A program made the translations under genes and the position numbers. This document shows positions 22,738 through 36,018 of a stretch of DNA of 64,000 nucleotides, piece by piece; position 1 is the first letter of the stretch; each line of letters starts with the position of its first letter. The stretch is from Ricinus communis (Eukaryota > Streptophyta > Magnoliopsida > Malpighiales > Euphorbiaceae): NCBI RefSeq assembly GCF_019578655.1, contig NC_063260.1:24390888-24454887 (forward strand), in the 5' to 3' direction. The notes under the pieces are model-generated. The model was given only the letters and a program-made list of their open reading frames with translations, ran no database searches and had not been told where the DNA came from.

Positions 22738-25700
22738 TATTGAAGTGATGTAGTGAAAGCATCACTGTTTTGTTGTATTGATTAATTGAATGTTTCTTTA
22801 ATTGGTCTGCGTTCTTTTGGATCTGAAAGATATTTGCTTGTTATAGGGTTTGATTGAAATAATAAATCATATATGTTTCTCTCAATTCCCATCTATGATG
22901 AAATTTAGTTCTTTTATTATTGCATTTCTTTTGGGTTAATAATTCTAGTACACTTCTCTACAAGTCATAAAGGAGTTGTTAGAGTTGAGATTTGATTACA
23001 AGTTTTTTATAAACCGATATTAAGATGCTAGCTTTTATGATTCAAGAAAAGAAAAAGATGCTAACTTTGGCTTTTGGTCATGTAAACTTGTGATCAACTA
23101 TGTGACGAAAAGCAACTTGCAAAAACTTTATACTCCAATTTTTTTGTAGGATACAAGTTGCATCAAGATTAACTTGTATTGTATCCACCACTGACTCCAA
23201 CTGCCAATTGCAAAAGGAACGGAAAGTTCTGTAGGATAGTAGCCATAGCACAGAAAAAGAATATCTCCACATTCATGGGTCCATAAATATTGAAGAACTC
23301 ACTAAAATTTAAAATTTCGTTTCAGTCTCAGTGTGTGTTCCACTCCGAAACAGGGTCCAAGTGAACAGCTCCGGCCTTATATGTGCAAAAGCCCTAATCA
23401 TTCTTGGCATACACATTTGGTGGCACTTGAGAATTCATGCCACCTTAGCCGGCTACCCATGCTCCTAACATGGCAACATGGAAATCAATGTGTTGAGTCA
23501 ACAGTTACAGTGGCTTTTGGTCATTGCTTCAACGCTCAGTTGAGAATTGAAGGGAGGACAATTCAATATAGAGATTATAATAAGCGCTTCTTTTATTGGC
23601 TTTTAGGATTTTGTTTGTGTTTTCTAGATAGCATTGCAGGATTTTATACTTGTTCACAAATTGCATTGCCACAGCAGTAGTTTGGATGATACTTCACCAA
23701 TCAAAACAGAAGGACGGGACTTTGTTATGAATCCTCCCACACTTGATATTATAACAACAATCTCAATTACTTTAGTGAATGCTGCTAATAACTGTGATAA
23801 TATGTAGTGGAATACAAATATTCTCTCAGGATATTTATGGTTATGGTTATAATATAATGACATTTAAGATGGGACAAATTACTCAATTGTTTAGGAGTTG
23901 ATTATCCTCCAATTGATGCGTATTCTATGGTAAAGTTATTAAAATGCAGAGTAATGAAAGACAGTGTCAAGTTAGGACAACTACCTCTTCAGAATATTAT
24001 TCGTCCTATGCTTACAGCCTAAATATTATTTTTTAGGTGCATCCCCCATTTATTTGAAGTATACTAGTCAATGGAGCTGTGTTTCACCAGCTGCAACCAG
24101 AGAAGGTCTAACTACTGCTGATGATGTTATTAAACTTGAAAGTTTACTTCCACTTACATGTTAATTGCGACCCATTATGGTGCATGCACCTAAAACCCAA
24201 GCGTGAACAAAAAACTTCCAAGTGACTCGATGAACCCTCATGCTTTAAGATATTGGCTTGAGAATGACTAGTGCTGGGAGAAGAGTTTTAATCTAACCCT
24301 TCAACTAACAAGGAACATTAAGCTAAGCCAGGCTGAGAATGAAGTTTTAACAGCCGCAAAGGCTGAAGCAAAGGCAGTCTTTTCATGTCCCACATGATGC
24401 ATATAGTTCATTGCCCAGAAAGTTACCAAAAAGGCAATAAAAATAAACCAACTGCGTAGCAGTAATTGGTTGTTGTGACTAATATGAAGGCACCTCAACC
24501 AAAAGCAGAAGTTTTTTTCTTTTTTCTTTTTTGGCTTAAACTGAATGTATGCATGTCACCTTCATGTTAAACTTAGGTTGCTTTCTAGCTATAGTGGATC
24601 GACACGCACCTGGTGCATATTCCTTCCGAACGTACTTGTTATTTGACAATTCATGCCAATGATCAGAGTTGGAGTTGGAGCATAACTATATATGGGGACT
24701 CTCTAAGAGAACCAAATTCCATGTAACTGTCAGTGTCTGTGATTATATCTACCCTGGGGAATCAGGTCATCCATTGGTTATGTTCTACCTTATTACAGTC
24801 CTGTGTAACTAAAGACCCAATAAGCCTCTGTCTCATTCACGCTTACACAACTTAATATCAATGCCTATGTGTATTTTTGAATGCAAATGCCCTTCCTGTT
24901 AAAATTCCTCAAAAACCAAGTTCATTGCCTGAGTTGCTAATCATTTCCTTTAAAACTACATTCATCAAAGAAGAAAATGGATCAAACAAAACAAGAATTT
25001 AGCATGGTTAACCAGACATAAACTAATAGATCAGCCGTTTAATTGCAAGACTTTGGCATCACGCTCTATATCAGCTCAGCAATTTCTTTTAAAAGAAATA
25101 TTGAGTCTTACAATCATGTGAACATGAATATTATTGTAAAAAATTGAACAATATATCCTATTTATTTGAAAGTGACTCAGATCATTAATGACCTGTGTGC
25201 TTATCCAGAGGTTTGCCAGCAGGCTGACTCATACATATTCCAGCTATCAAAAGGGCAACATTAAGGAGACATCTGTTTCATATATGAACTTCTCAATGGA
25301 TCTAAAAATGCCACCAATAGTGTGGCAACTTGAATGACAACTAAATGCAAGAAATTGACCTATTCCGTCCAATAAAACCATGGTTCTTTCATACTGATCA
25401 CAACTTACCTCGTGCAAATGTACCCAGAAAACGTCTCTTGCCGGTAGTTTAGATCAGTATGACGCGCACATGGCAAACAAAAATGAAGAAAGCCAAAATA
25501 CCTCCGCATCCAGGACAAATTCAAGGAATGGCAAATTCATGCACAAACATAATCAACCAAAAAGAATGGAATGCATAATGACAAAAGACTAATGTTAACA
25601 ACAGCTAATGCAACACAACAAATGAAAAGAGAGAACTTTGTTCTCCCGTCCAATAAAAACAATTGAGAATATCATCAATATCGATATCAGTTCATTTTGT

Positions 25701-26031
25701 GTTTCAATTGCATCGAATTCAATATATAAGGTTACAAAGTGGGAGAAGTTATAGAGAATTTCATTTTCTATAACCAACCCAACAGTAACAATTCAAAGCC
25801 AAAAAAAAAAAAAAAAGGAGGAAAAGAGCATAACCCTTTCCCTTTTGTTCCACTGTACTGTACAGTCCAATTTGATCCAAATTCCCTTCTTTCCCTTCCA
25901 TTCAAAAGTCTAGTTGAAATTGGAACATTAAAGCGAAAGTAATAATAAAGCAAAAGGAGAAGAAAGAGCCCGCACCAGTGTTTATGGCAATCATCATAAT
26001 GAATCTTTTTTTTTTTGGTTCTCTTTTCCTT
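22738..26031. other. Intergenic DNA without a recognised gene
   Basis: About 3.3 kb. Bases 22740-22900 are the phytocyanin 3' UTR region. Bases 23270-25950 have near-random base composition, not AT-extreme. Several short ORFs (for example 23333-23680) have no recognisable motif or plausible splice context. A poly-A run lies at 25801-25817. Confidence 0.5.
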
Positions 26032-27114
26032 TCAATGAGTTGTAACCTTGGATCTCTTCTTTGCCTCACTGTAAAGCACTACTCCCATGATCGTAACTGC
26101 GAATCCAGTCATTCCCATCACAGTCACCGGATTCCTGAAGATCAAGACGGAAACAACAGCAGCAACAGCAGCCTTAGCGTTACCAAGAACTTGCAGAGTC
26201 AAAGCACTCGTATGTTTTGTCACCAAAAAATTTGTCAAATTCACCAAATAAGCCACAGTTGCATTCCCAATCAACAAGAACACAATAAAAGGATCCCCTT
26301 TAGCTTTCTCAATAGTATTTGCAGCTACATTTCCTTCAATGTAAAGAGTAAATGGCAACAAAATCAAAGCAGCCATAGGTGCCATATACAGCAGCAAATT
26401 CATAGAATGTAACTTCTCAGCTTCTGATGTTAACAAAATCCCTTGAACAACAGATTTCAGAGCACGTCCAGCAGTTGAACCAACACAAACCAAGAAACCA
26501 AATAGATGAAATAAGGGTTCACTGTTACTAGCCAAAACAATCCCAAAAACAACAGGCAAAAGGGCACAATAAACCTCAGCTGATTCTTTCTTACAAGTAA
26601 TCAAGAATGCAAAAATTGCAGTAAAGAATGGCGTTGTTGCTCCAATAGCTTGATTAAAAGAAACTGGTAAATACCTTAAAGAAGTATTCCCACAGACAAC
26701 AGAAAAACAAAAAATTGCACTTAAAGCAAAGATCTTTAAAAACTGCTTTCTTGATAAAATATGCTGTAATGGGACTATTTCGAGAAACTTAATAGCTACA
26801 TAGCTGTAACAAGCGCAAGATATCATATGCAACATTGTCAAGAATATTGGGTAACGGTAGCCATAAAAACTGAGTAGGTACTTATTCAGAAGCAGGACAC
26901 CAATGTTGGACAAGTACCAAGAAGCAATGATCATGGCCGTCAAAACAGTAGGAGAGAAGTATGATCCGACGGTGGAGTTATAAGCATTGTTACGTACATC
27001 GCCAGGTGGGGTTGCCGGAATATCAAGAACTTGGTCAGTTGCGGTGGTAACTGAGTTTGCATCCATTCTTGGATTGCTCATTCTCCTTGTTGCCCATGTT
27101 TGTGCCTCTACCAT
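26032..27114 (-). CDS. Triose-phosphate/nucleotide-sugar transporter family protein (KT group, At1g12500-like)
   Basis: A single-exon gene of 360 residues with a hydrophilic N-terminus of about 55 residues and then about ten membrane helices. Family landmarks are [17 protein letters not shown] in the first helix region, [39 protein letters not shown] with its Lys-Ser-Val, and [23 protein letters not shown] near the end. The MVEAQ...RRMSNPR start and the central part closely recall Arabidopsis At1g12500, annotated as a probable sugar phosphate/phosphate translocator. No plastid transit peptide is obvious, and Golgi or ER membrane is the more usual location for this KT subgroup. The substrate cannot be told from sequence. 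Bases 27150-27250 upstream form a purine-rich stretch likely to be 5' UTR. Confidence 0.92.
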   Translation of the reverse strand: MVEAQTWATRRMSNPRMDANSVTTATDQVLDIPATPPGDVRNNAYNSTVGSYFSPTVLTAMIIASWYLSNIGVLLLNKYLLSFYGYRYPIFLTMLHMISCACYSYVAIKFLEIVPLQHILSRKQFLKIFALSAIFCFSVVCGNTSLRYLPVSFNQAIGATTPFFTAIFAFLITCKKESAEVYCALLPVVFGIVLASNSEPLFHLFGFLVCVGSTAGRALKSVVQGILLTSEAEKLHSMNLLLYMAPMAALILLPFTLYIEGNVAANTIEKAKGDPFIVFLLIGNATVAYLVNLTNFLVTKHTSALTLQVLGNAKAAVAAVVSVLIFRNPVTVMGMTGFAVTIMGVVLYSEAKKRSKVTTH

Positions 27115-30100
27115 TGTGTATGGTCCAAGGGCAAAACGGGCACTGAACTAAAATTTACTCTCACTAAAATGTAGGCGCGCAGAGAGAGAAAGAATGGCAA
27201 GATCTGAGAAGAAAAGAAAGAAAGAAGGGAGAGAGCAGGATGGACGATGATGGTGATGATAATCTTTTGGTGTTAATGGGTTGTATATGGATCTGAATGG
27301 AGGGTTGAGATTTAGATTTGGGCTGGAGGTGGAGAGTTTGCCGTTGGATTAGGGAGAGAGTATGGGAGGAGAATAAAACATCATTAGATTCCTCGTGAAG
27401 TGAGCTTAATGTTAGAGTCAGAGTGTCGGTAGTGGATTTTACTTTTACTTTAACTGCGAGATGACTATGGTCTGACTATATTTTTACTGTGCATTTATTT
27501 ATTACCGTGCGTTTCATTTTTTAAATTTATTGGTGAGTACGATGTGGCAAGTAACAGGACAGCGTTTTATTATGCACACACATGCGAGTCTTTTGACTTT
27601 TTTGGGGTCACTTCTTACTTCTCATTTATTAATCGATGAAAGTTAATTTACCTATTATTTTAAATATAAATATTTCAACGTTATATATTGATTTTAATTA
27701 TATAACAGATCAAATAGCTATCATCTAAATTGTAAGGAAGTCTAATCAAAACTTTTCTGAAATTAAAACTAGAATCTAAGTATCGGTTTATTTATAGAAA
27801 AATATATTAACCTAGTAAAAAAATTTTAATAGAAATAAAAATAAAATTCTATATTTCTTTTATATAAAAATCATTTATTTTTAAATAAAATAATAATTCT
27901 ATTTATTTTAAAGTATTTTGTATACTTAAAATATTATTTAATTAAAAATAATTTTCATGTAATAGTAAGTAGATATATTTTAAAATTTATAAAAATTTTA
28001 TGAAAATAAAAACATTAAAATAAAAAAATAGAAAAAAAAAAAACTACTAATCAACATAAAATTATTTATATTATAAATAAAAAATCTAATAGAACTACAA
28101 TCACATTTTTGTAAATTAATATATTATGCTATAATTATCTATTAATTAGTAAATAATATGAATTATTAGAGCATTTATTTTATATATAATGTCACAATAT
28201 ATTTTTAGGTAACTATAAGGATTTTATAGTTATAATTTTATTTTATATATTTATTATATAAATATTATCAATGAGTGTGCTATACATTTTTAATAAAATG
28301 ATTAAAGTTAAAATGCTGAATATTGAATTTTATTAATTAACGGAGTATACATCTCTATTAAGTAGTTATATATTTCTATATTTTACTATTAATTTCAAAT
28401 AATAAAATTATTAAATTATATTTATAAAACGTGGTCGGTTTTATATATTTCAAAATATTTACCTATATTTATAAATTGTTTGCCAGCAGATATTGTGACA
28501 ACGGTAAAGAAATGTATTACTTTCAAGTAAATTTTATTTTATATTTTTTCGTTCTAAAAGAGTTTTCGTGTCCAAATATTGATACAATAGATTTTAATCT
28601 TAAAGAAGAAAAAAAAAATAATACAATAGACTTTCACTTTGGTTTAGTTGGAAGTTGGAAGTAAAGAAAGGTTAAAGTATAATGGTAAAAGATATTGATA
28701 GGAAAAAATAAAAATAACATAAATGATAAAAATAAATATAGATATAAGTCTTATCTGGATAGTAAAATCTATATTTATATTTTTAATTTATAATTCGGTA
28801 ATAATTCTCTATATGTCATATTTATGTTAAAATTGCTAATTGATTTTTTAATATTTAAATAAATATAATTATAAAAAATATTAAAAAAAATTATTGTTAA
28901 AATTGCTTTAATAATCAAAACAAACCTTTAAAAGAATAAAAAGCTGTACAAAAATTCAAGAGATTCTAATATATATAGAAGAATGGTCAAATATAAAAGT
29001 ACTCATTATTAATAAAATAAAATAATATAAATTAGAAAAAAAATAATTGGCAATGATAGAAAAAACGATTAATCATAAATTAATCTTTTCCAACTAAAAA
29101 CTTGTAATTTCCAAACCTCAATGAATGTGTCAAATATCCAAAAACCTCTAATTAATTATAAAAAGCTTCATATAAGAGATGAAAGAAGAACATAAAAAAT
29201 GATGAATTGTTTATGTTAATAGTATTATTATTTTCTTTCATAGGCATATTATTTTGGTTTCTTGAATCCAATAAAATGGGAAATTCAGCTGACCTCTACA
29301 AACTTTTAAGTGACATGGTAAAATCATGTAATATAATGCCAAGAAAAACGAATTAAATGACGTCTTTCTCCATAATGCATGCAAACCAATTAATTGAAAT
29401 ATGGCAACCAAAAGTTTATTGTTGAAGTCGCTATAATTGCACTTACCATGCGAACAAATATTAGGAATGGCTAAATGGATATTTATGTGACTCAATTTGT
29501 ATTGGTCAGTTAATTTAATATATTAATTTTTTTATTTAATTTAATAGGATATTTAAATTTTATTAAAAATAATTAGTTGATTTCGTATGTCAATTATCTA
29601 ATATAATTTAATAGATATTTAAATTTTATATTTTTAATATTTAATTTTTTATCTTATAGTATTTTTTGATATTCTCGTGCAATATATATAGATGGTTCAA
29701 TAAAAATACATATAAAAAGATACTAAAATATTATAAGACTATAAATTTAATTATCTATTAAATTATATAAAAATTAAATAATTAAACTAATTAAATAGTT
29801 AAAATTTACATATATATAATTTTCGATTTCATCTATTGGCAAGTCAAGCTTTCCATTAAGACATCATAAAATTTGTGGCATATATGATGTAGAATCATCG
29901 ATGGTATTTATAATCTTTTAAAAATTGGTATAAATAGTGATAATAAAAGTATTAATTGATTAAACTTATGAATTACTATGAACGGAAAATATTTAAAGTA
30001 AATCATATATATAAATTTAAAATCGATAAATTATAATGTAAATAATAATATTTTAAAAACTTTTTTTTATTTTTTATTAAAGTTTTATCTTTTGACACAT

Positions 30101-31481
30101 CATTGGTGGTGATTTTTTTTGTTATTAACTAGTTTTAATAAATAAATACTAACATTTTTGAAGAATTTTATAGGAGTTTTGAATTCTCCTCCTATTGTAG
30201 TTTTATGGTAATCCATTACAGGAGTGTTAGAGTTATTCCTTTATGAAAATGGCGAAGAGAAAAAAGAAATAGAATTCGACATTCAAACAATTAAATAATC
30301 AAAAAATTTCTACAAAGTCGATATATACCTTAGTGTCATCGAATAGAGCGTTATTTTTCCATAATTGTAATTTACTGCTTCGTCAACCCAATTAGTAATT
30401 GTTACGAGTATCTTTCTTTACTTATATTTCTTATTTGATGTTAATTTTTATTCTTTAAGATTGTAGTTATTAATTCTCATTAATGAAATATTTAGAATTA
30501 ATGAAAATTTTATTATTTCTTAAAAAATTATATTCTAAAAAACACCAGTTAAGTACTTTTGTTGTTTAATAGAAAACTGAAGAGCACACCAAACTCAAAC
30601 AAAAGATTGTCAATTAAAGGAATACAATAGTCAAGAACTTCCTCAGTCCATATATGTGGGTCGAAAATCCCTGCTTGCTACGCCTACACTTGCCAACACT
30701 GAGCAGCCCGGTTATCTCCTTTTGCAGACGCGACACTTCCGGGCTAAATACTTATTTGGCCTAAAATGTGCGACTTCTTCAAAACAATGGTTATGGCTCA
30801 ACAAAAAAAAAAAAAAAAAAAACAAAAACAAAAATGATTAAATTCACAAATATATTGATTTATCATAACATCTCTAATTTATTAATGTGATAGTTGTATG
30901 GTGTAATAAAAGATGTACCGCAATTTTTATATGTATAATTTGACAGTAAATACGTATTTTAATTTAAATAAATTTTTAAATTTAAACTTCTTGCTTTCAT
31001 TTTACAGTCCATTAGAGTCCATCCCGATATGCATCCCAACTATGGTGGCGACGACAATGACCAATGTGCTATGACGACGGTTGCAAGTGACGGGCCACAA
31101 CTTTCTGCACCATATTTGTGTATTTTCTATTGAATTTGGAGTTTAAAATTTTGTTGGAAGAAGAAGTGCTCGTACAAAGAAGAAGAGAAATAGAAAAAAT
31201 AATTGATTTTATTTTTTTATTTATTTCTTTAAATTAATAAGCATATGTCTTACACAAGCAATTTGGGGTGATTTGAACCTGACGTAGAAGTTGAGGTGAC
31301 AAATTGGTACTTAAACCGGCAAGTTGACATATGCCAAAACATCTGGTCACCACCGCTCTAATCTTCAGGATAAGGAAGAAAAGAAGAAGCTGAAAGCGAA
31401 AAAAGGAAAGCAAAAGCAGAATCTTACATGTGGCTAGCTGGCCATCTATGGCCCTCCTCTTTTAGGCCAAAAAGAGGTCCA
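27115..31481. other. AT-rich repetitive intergenic DNA
   Basis: The first about 350 bases are promoter and 5' UTR of the transporter gene. The rest, mainly 27600-30600, is extremely AT-rich with many short stop-rich frames. Bases 30640-30780 are less AT-rich and carry a short open frame of unknown meaning followed by a poly-A run (30801-30820). That combination could be a retroposed fragment. No gene is supported. Confidence 0.5.
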
Positions 31482-32851
31482 TCTATATTTATATATATTA
31501 ATTTTTAAAATTTAAAATTTCTTAACATGTATTTTAAATTTTAACACATAACTTTTTTTTTTTATTTTGATATGTATATTTTTTTAATATTTTAATTCTA
31601 AATTTATGTGTAATTTTATAATTTTTCTATTAATTTACTAATTCATAAATTACATTTTTAATTAAACACTCACTCTACTTCTAAAAAAATTTATATTAAT
31701 TAAATTCTAAAATTATGTTAACTAATAAATAAATTTTAATCAGATAATGATAATAATTCAATCCTAAACATAATATTTTAATTATTATTTTTTATTTTAT
31801 TAATTAATAAATTAGTTTTGTAATTAGATAATAATTTTAATTCTAAAAATAATATTTTAAATAATATTTTTAATTTTATATCTAATAATAAATTAATTTT
31901 TAATTATATAATAGATGTTTGATTTCAAAAAATAGTAATATAAATTATATTGATATTAATTTATATAATATCAAAACTAATTAATAAAATAATAATTTAT
32001 ATATTATTGCATTAATAAAATTTTATATTTTAAAAAAAAACTAAAAACACTTAAAATAGTTAGTTTAATATTATTTTAAAATTTTATAAATTAATATTAA
32101 ATATTAAAAAATTTATTTAGTTGTATCTATCAACTTAATTTTACAATCAAAATAATATAATGGCCATTATATATTATTTTTTATTTTTTATTTTTTTTAT
32201 ATATATATTTAATTTTTGACACATGAAATTTTTATTTTGATATATGTACTTATTTTTGACACATGGGGTTAAAGCTTATGTATAATTTTATATTTTTTTG
32301 TATTAATTTATTGATTCATAAATTACATTCTAATGAAACACTGACTCTAATCTTAAAAAGTAGCACATTAATTATATTTTAATATTATATTAATTAATAA
32401 ATTATTTTATAATCGGATAATAATACTAATTCTATCTTAAAAAATAACATATTAATTATATTTTAATATTAGATAAACTAATAGATTAGTTTTATAATTA
32501 GATAATAATCGTAATCTAGAAAATAACATATTAAATTATATTTAAATATTATATTTAATAATAAATTAAATTTCTAATTATATAATTAATTTCTAATTCT
32601 AAAAGAATAGCAATAACAATTGATATGTTACTTTATAATATTAAAATTAATTAATAAATATTTCCTAAAATTATATTTATATTATTACATTAATGAAATT
32701 TTAAAATTTTAAAAAACTTAGAGACATTTAAAAATAGTCAGTTTGCTATTATTTTTTAAAATTTTATAAATTAGTATTAAATTATATTTATCAACTTGAT
32801 ATTATTATCAAATAAAAATAATAGTCAGGCAACGCACGAGTAAATGACTAA
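31482..32851 (+). mobile_element. Candidate non-autonomous Helitron with internal tandem duplication
   Basis: The 5' end reads TCTATATTTATATATATTAA directly after an A, the form typical of plant Helitrons. The 3' end reads GGCAACGCACGAGTAAATGACTAA followed by T, giving a CTRR terminus with a degraded GC-rich hairpin about 10 bases inside. There are no terminal inverted repeats, no target duplication and no coding capacity. The interior is two similar halves in direct order (about 31490-32170 and about 32190-32825). Related fragments lie at 37570-38165 (minus) and 56890-57130 (minus). Boundaries are inferred from end motifs alone. Confidence 0.5.
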
Positions 32852-32962
32852 TTTTCTATATATTCTCTTATGTTTATTCCAGCCATCCATCCTTTATTTT
32901 TCATATTCATATGAAATCTATTGTTCCCGTATTAGTTGGTTACACATTCGTAATTCGGATAA

Positions 32963-33385
32963 AGAGTCAAATACCTTTGTATTGTAGCTCGTAATTAAAT
33001 AAGTAATTTTAATTATTTTAATAAATATGTTCATAATTTTTATTTAAGAGCCAAATAGATTTAAATTTATAAAAAAATTATAAACATGTCTATCATACTC
33101 ATTATTGAAATTAGTTAAATAAAATAAAATTTAAATAAATATTAATTTTTAATATTCAAAATAAAATTTAATTTTAAAATTTTACATATTAAATATTTTT
33201 ATATTTTATTGAAAAAAATCAAAATTAAAAATTATTGTCTCTGTCATCACAGCCATTAATTCTATTAATTTTAGTCAAAATCTAGATCTATTTAATCTTT
33301 AAATAAAGGTTATAGATAAAAATGGTTAAAATTATATTTAGTTATCCAGAACTAGAATTTAAGGGGCCATTTGATTCTCTGTCCT
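32963..33385. repeat. Foldback MITE-like element
   Basis: The left end (AGAGTCAAATACC..., from about 32963) pairs with the reverse complement of the right end (...GGCCATTTGATTCTCT, to about 33382). Both arms continue for about 110 bases through GAGCCAAATAGATTT and its partner GATTAAATAGATCT. There is no coding capacity, and a target duplication is not clear. Confidence 0.5.
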
Positions 33386-34509
33386 CCAAAATTGACATGC
33401 CTCCGGAGCACCTAAAGCTGTGAATTAGATAAGAATAAACAAATCCTCAATCAACACAAAATCAAGTGATGGATTAAAGATTCAGGAACCAATAGCCAAA
33501 CCATTCCATCCAAGCGGTATTCTTTATTTTCATCGGATTCATTAAAAATCTTATGTGAAATTTACTTAATATTGACAATCCCTTTATTTGATCGAAAAAT
33601 CTATATACAACCACCAAGACTGCCAATCACTCGAATTGATTGCTCGCTCACAGAGTTTTCCAAGAGAATAAGACAATTTTTTGTTGAATAATAATAATAA
33701 TAATCTGTGTAGCCCTTTCAAATAATTTTCTCTTTTTATTTATACTACAAAAGTTATTCTCTATTAGAAAAAAGAGAAGGCACGAATTTGATCCTGATAC
33801 TTTATTTACTAATATAATATAATTACAAATAAACTAAATGGACCATCCTTTTATGTCTCTCTTTAATAATTGGGCTTTTTTAGGGCTGCGGCAACAATAG
33901 CAAAAGCTTTTTTCCTTTGTTTCTTTTAAACTGCAAGCAGTGAATGTATATAAAAAGTTAAGACGGTAGGTGGCACTATCACTATGGTTTACCAAACCAA
34001 AGAGTAAAAAGAAAGATAAGTGTATAAACGTGTCAAGCAACCGTCAAAACTAGTTTCTCTAACGACTAGTTAAAAAAAATAATCCAATATTAGTGCATGA
34101 CATTCATGATTGAATAAATAAATAAAATAATATCTAAAATAAAAGAATCCAACCTACTCATGCGAGCAAGACATGACGGAACGAGGTGAACGCAGGTGCA
34201 TTGCCCAATAAAAACCCATAGCAGAAACTCAAATTCGAGATTCTCATGAAGTAAGAGACTGCACTTTCAGAGTCTTTTGTTGGTCTTAGAGAGAAGAAAA
34301 AGTAAGAGCTAAGATCGTCCATTTAGGAGACTACACAATCAAATTTAAAGTAGTTTTTTTACATATGAGATACCTTATGCCTTCGCCAGGGCAGACGCCA
34401 AGATTCTTGTCTCCCGTACTCGGTTTAATTTAGGTCTCATCTTTCCAAAGTTTAACCAGCAATATTACGAAGGAAATTTTGTAAATGGGTAATTCAAGTC
34501 TCTTATATA

Positions 34510-34550
<41 letters not shown>

Positions 34551-34977
34551 CGGTAAAAGAAAATGTCGAGGATTCAAATCATGAACAACAAACATGTCAT
34601 GTCCTTGAAAAACAATATTGGCAGTAAAAGGAAAGGAAAAGGAAAAGGAAAACAAAGCACAACATTGGGGCCATGAAACTTTTATCCTCTTGTAACAAAC
34701 AAGTAACAGCACTGAATAATAACAATGGACAAACCGGAATAGCGTTTTCTTTCTACTGCTGAAAACACGACATACCAATTTCCCTATTTGGTGAATTTGG
34801 TAACTTTGATGTTACAATTCATGGTTTACAAACACTGTCTTAGAACAATACTGCTCTCCTTCTCTATTACTCTTCATTGTCTGCTGTCCTCCTAACCATT
34901 AATGTAATTCGATTGACAAAAGAAATTTGAAAATGGGACCTCTTCTTCTTTTTTATTTTTATTTTTTAAATTTTTTA
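33386..34977. other. Intergenic DNA with AT microsatellite
   Basis: No gene recognised. It contains an (AT)n run at about 34514-34549. Bases 33400-33680 have a different, less AT-biased composition that I could not assign. Confidence 0.5.
34514..34549. repeat. (AT)n microsatellite
   Basis: An alternating AT tract of about 36 bases, with an imperfect left flank. Confidence 0.9.
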
Positions 34978-36018
34978 TCAATTGTTTTGAATAGCTCCAG
35001 GATGATCAGTATTTAAATAGAAACCGCACATTGGAAAGGGATTAACATTACTAGTTGCACTACTCGCAGGGAGTGAAATGGAGAGATTGGTACTAGTAGC
35101 AGTATCACTGGTTTTAGTTTGAGAAGCAGCTTCCACAAGCTTTCTTGAACGCTGGCGCCCTCTGTGCATGTGTCTTTCACAATACTTTTGATCAGGTAGA
35201 GCTTCTTTGCTGCACCTCCATTTCTTCCCATCTGTTCTTCTACATCTTCCTGGCTCTGGGTCCATCCCATTCCTATATTCCAAATGCAATTGGCTAGCTC
35301 CCATAACTAAAATACACACACCCCACCAAAACAAAAGAGAAAAGAAAATCAATTTAGCTTAGTATTATTTAATAACAGAGTAATAGACTAGTCTCCAAGA
35401 ATTCTAATGATGGTTCAGGCAGGCCGTGAGGCTACAAATTCAAAGTCCACAACCCAAAAATGTAATGAGGTCAAGAGGAGAAAAAAACATAATATATATG
35501 TAACTTGAAATTCATGAAGGACTTACAACTAGGGTAAAGTTGATACAAGGTTGAATTGAGATTGCCAAGGGAGCTAGAAACACTCTTCCATATAGGGAGA
35601 ACAAGATTGTAAGGGACTGGGCATCCAGCTTCTATGTACTTGTAGATAAGAGACTGGAGTTGGAGCTCTTGCAGTTGAAGAATGGTGAACCCACAAGAAG
35701 AAGATGATTTTGTGTAGCCAGTTGCAGGTATTGGTCTATGATGTTGATGATGATCAATCGAGCCACTACGTCCAAGTGCAAGTCCTAGCCCAATTGGAGG
35801 TGACCCAGACCCATGTCTTTCCATGGTCAAATAATTTCCTTTTTCGGTACCTAAGAAAAGGTTTTGCAGAAAACAAGTAAGAATGATGTTATACATAGAC
35901 ATAGACTCAGACTTCTATAATTGAAAAGGAGAAGAACTGAAGAAGAGAATGTAGACAAAATTGAGGTACTAGAGTCTGCAAGCCGGGCTATCTTTGAAGG
36001 TGGACTTTGTGCCTCCAT
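34978..36018 (-). CDS. Growth-regulating factor (GRF) transcription factor, short form
   Basis: Predicted 233 residues from three exons on the minus strand: 36018-35970, 35850-35527, 35306-34978, with GT-AG introns and matching phases. The QLQ domain (about residues 70-105; [22 protein letters not shown]...PVP) binds GIF co-activators. The WRC domain (about 141-183) has the [17 protein letters not shown] start, the zinc ligands Cys146, Cys156, Cys167 and His170 in C-X9-C-X10-C-X2-H spacing, and a basic nuclear signal. GRFs promote cell proliferation in leaves and meristems. The protein stops about 50 residues after WRC, so the long C-terminal activation region of most GRFs is missing. It resembles the short GRF10/GRF12-like group, but the subgroup is not certain. 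The ATG was chosen because exon 1 ([13 protein letters not shown]) splices in frame. Confidence 0.9.
35131..35151 (-). promoter_or_regulatory. miR396 target site in the GRF mRNA
   Basis: The minus strand reads CGTTCAAGAAAGCTTGTGGA plus a final A, encoding RSRKLVE at the end of the WRC domain. This is the conserved miR396 site of plant GRFs, pairing with one bulged base. It implies post-transcriptional repression by miR396. Confidence 0.9.

Noticed and set aside
23333..23680. A 115-codon open frame on the plus strand
   Set aside because: No recognisable motif, no splice context, unremarkable composition. Likely chance.
26032..26412. Plus-strand frame opposite the transporter gene
   Set aside because: Shadow frame of a well-supported minus-strand gene.
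30656..30841. Frame followed by poly-A at 30801-30820, suspected LINE end or retroposed gene
   Set aside because: Too short to assign to any reverse transcriptase or host gene; no target duplication seen.
33400..33680. Segment with plastid-like composition
   Set aside because: I could not match it to any plastid gene, and no reading frame is preserved.
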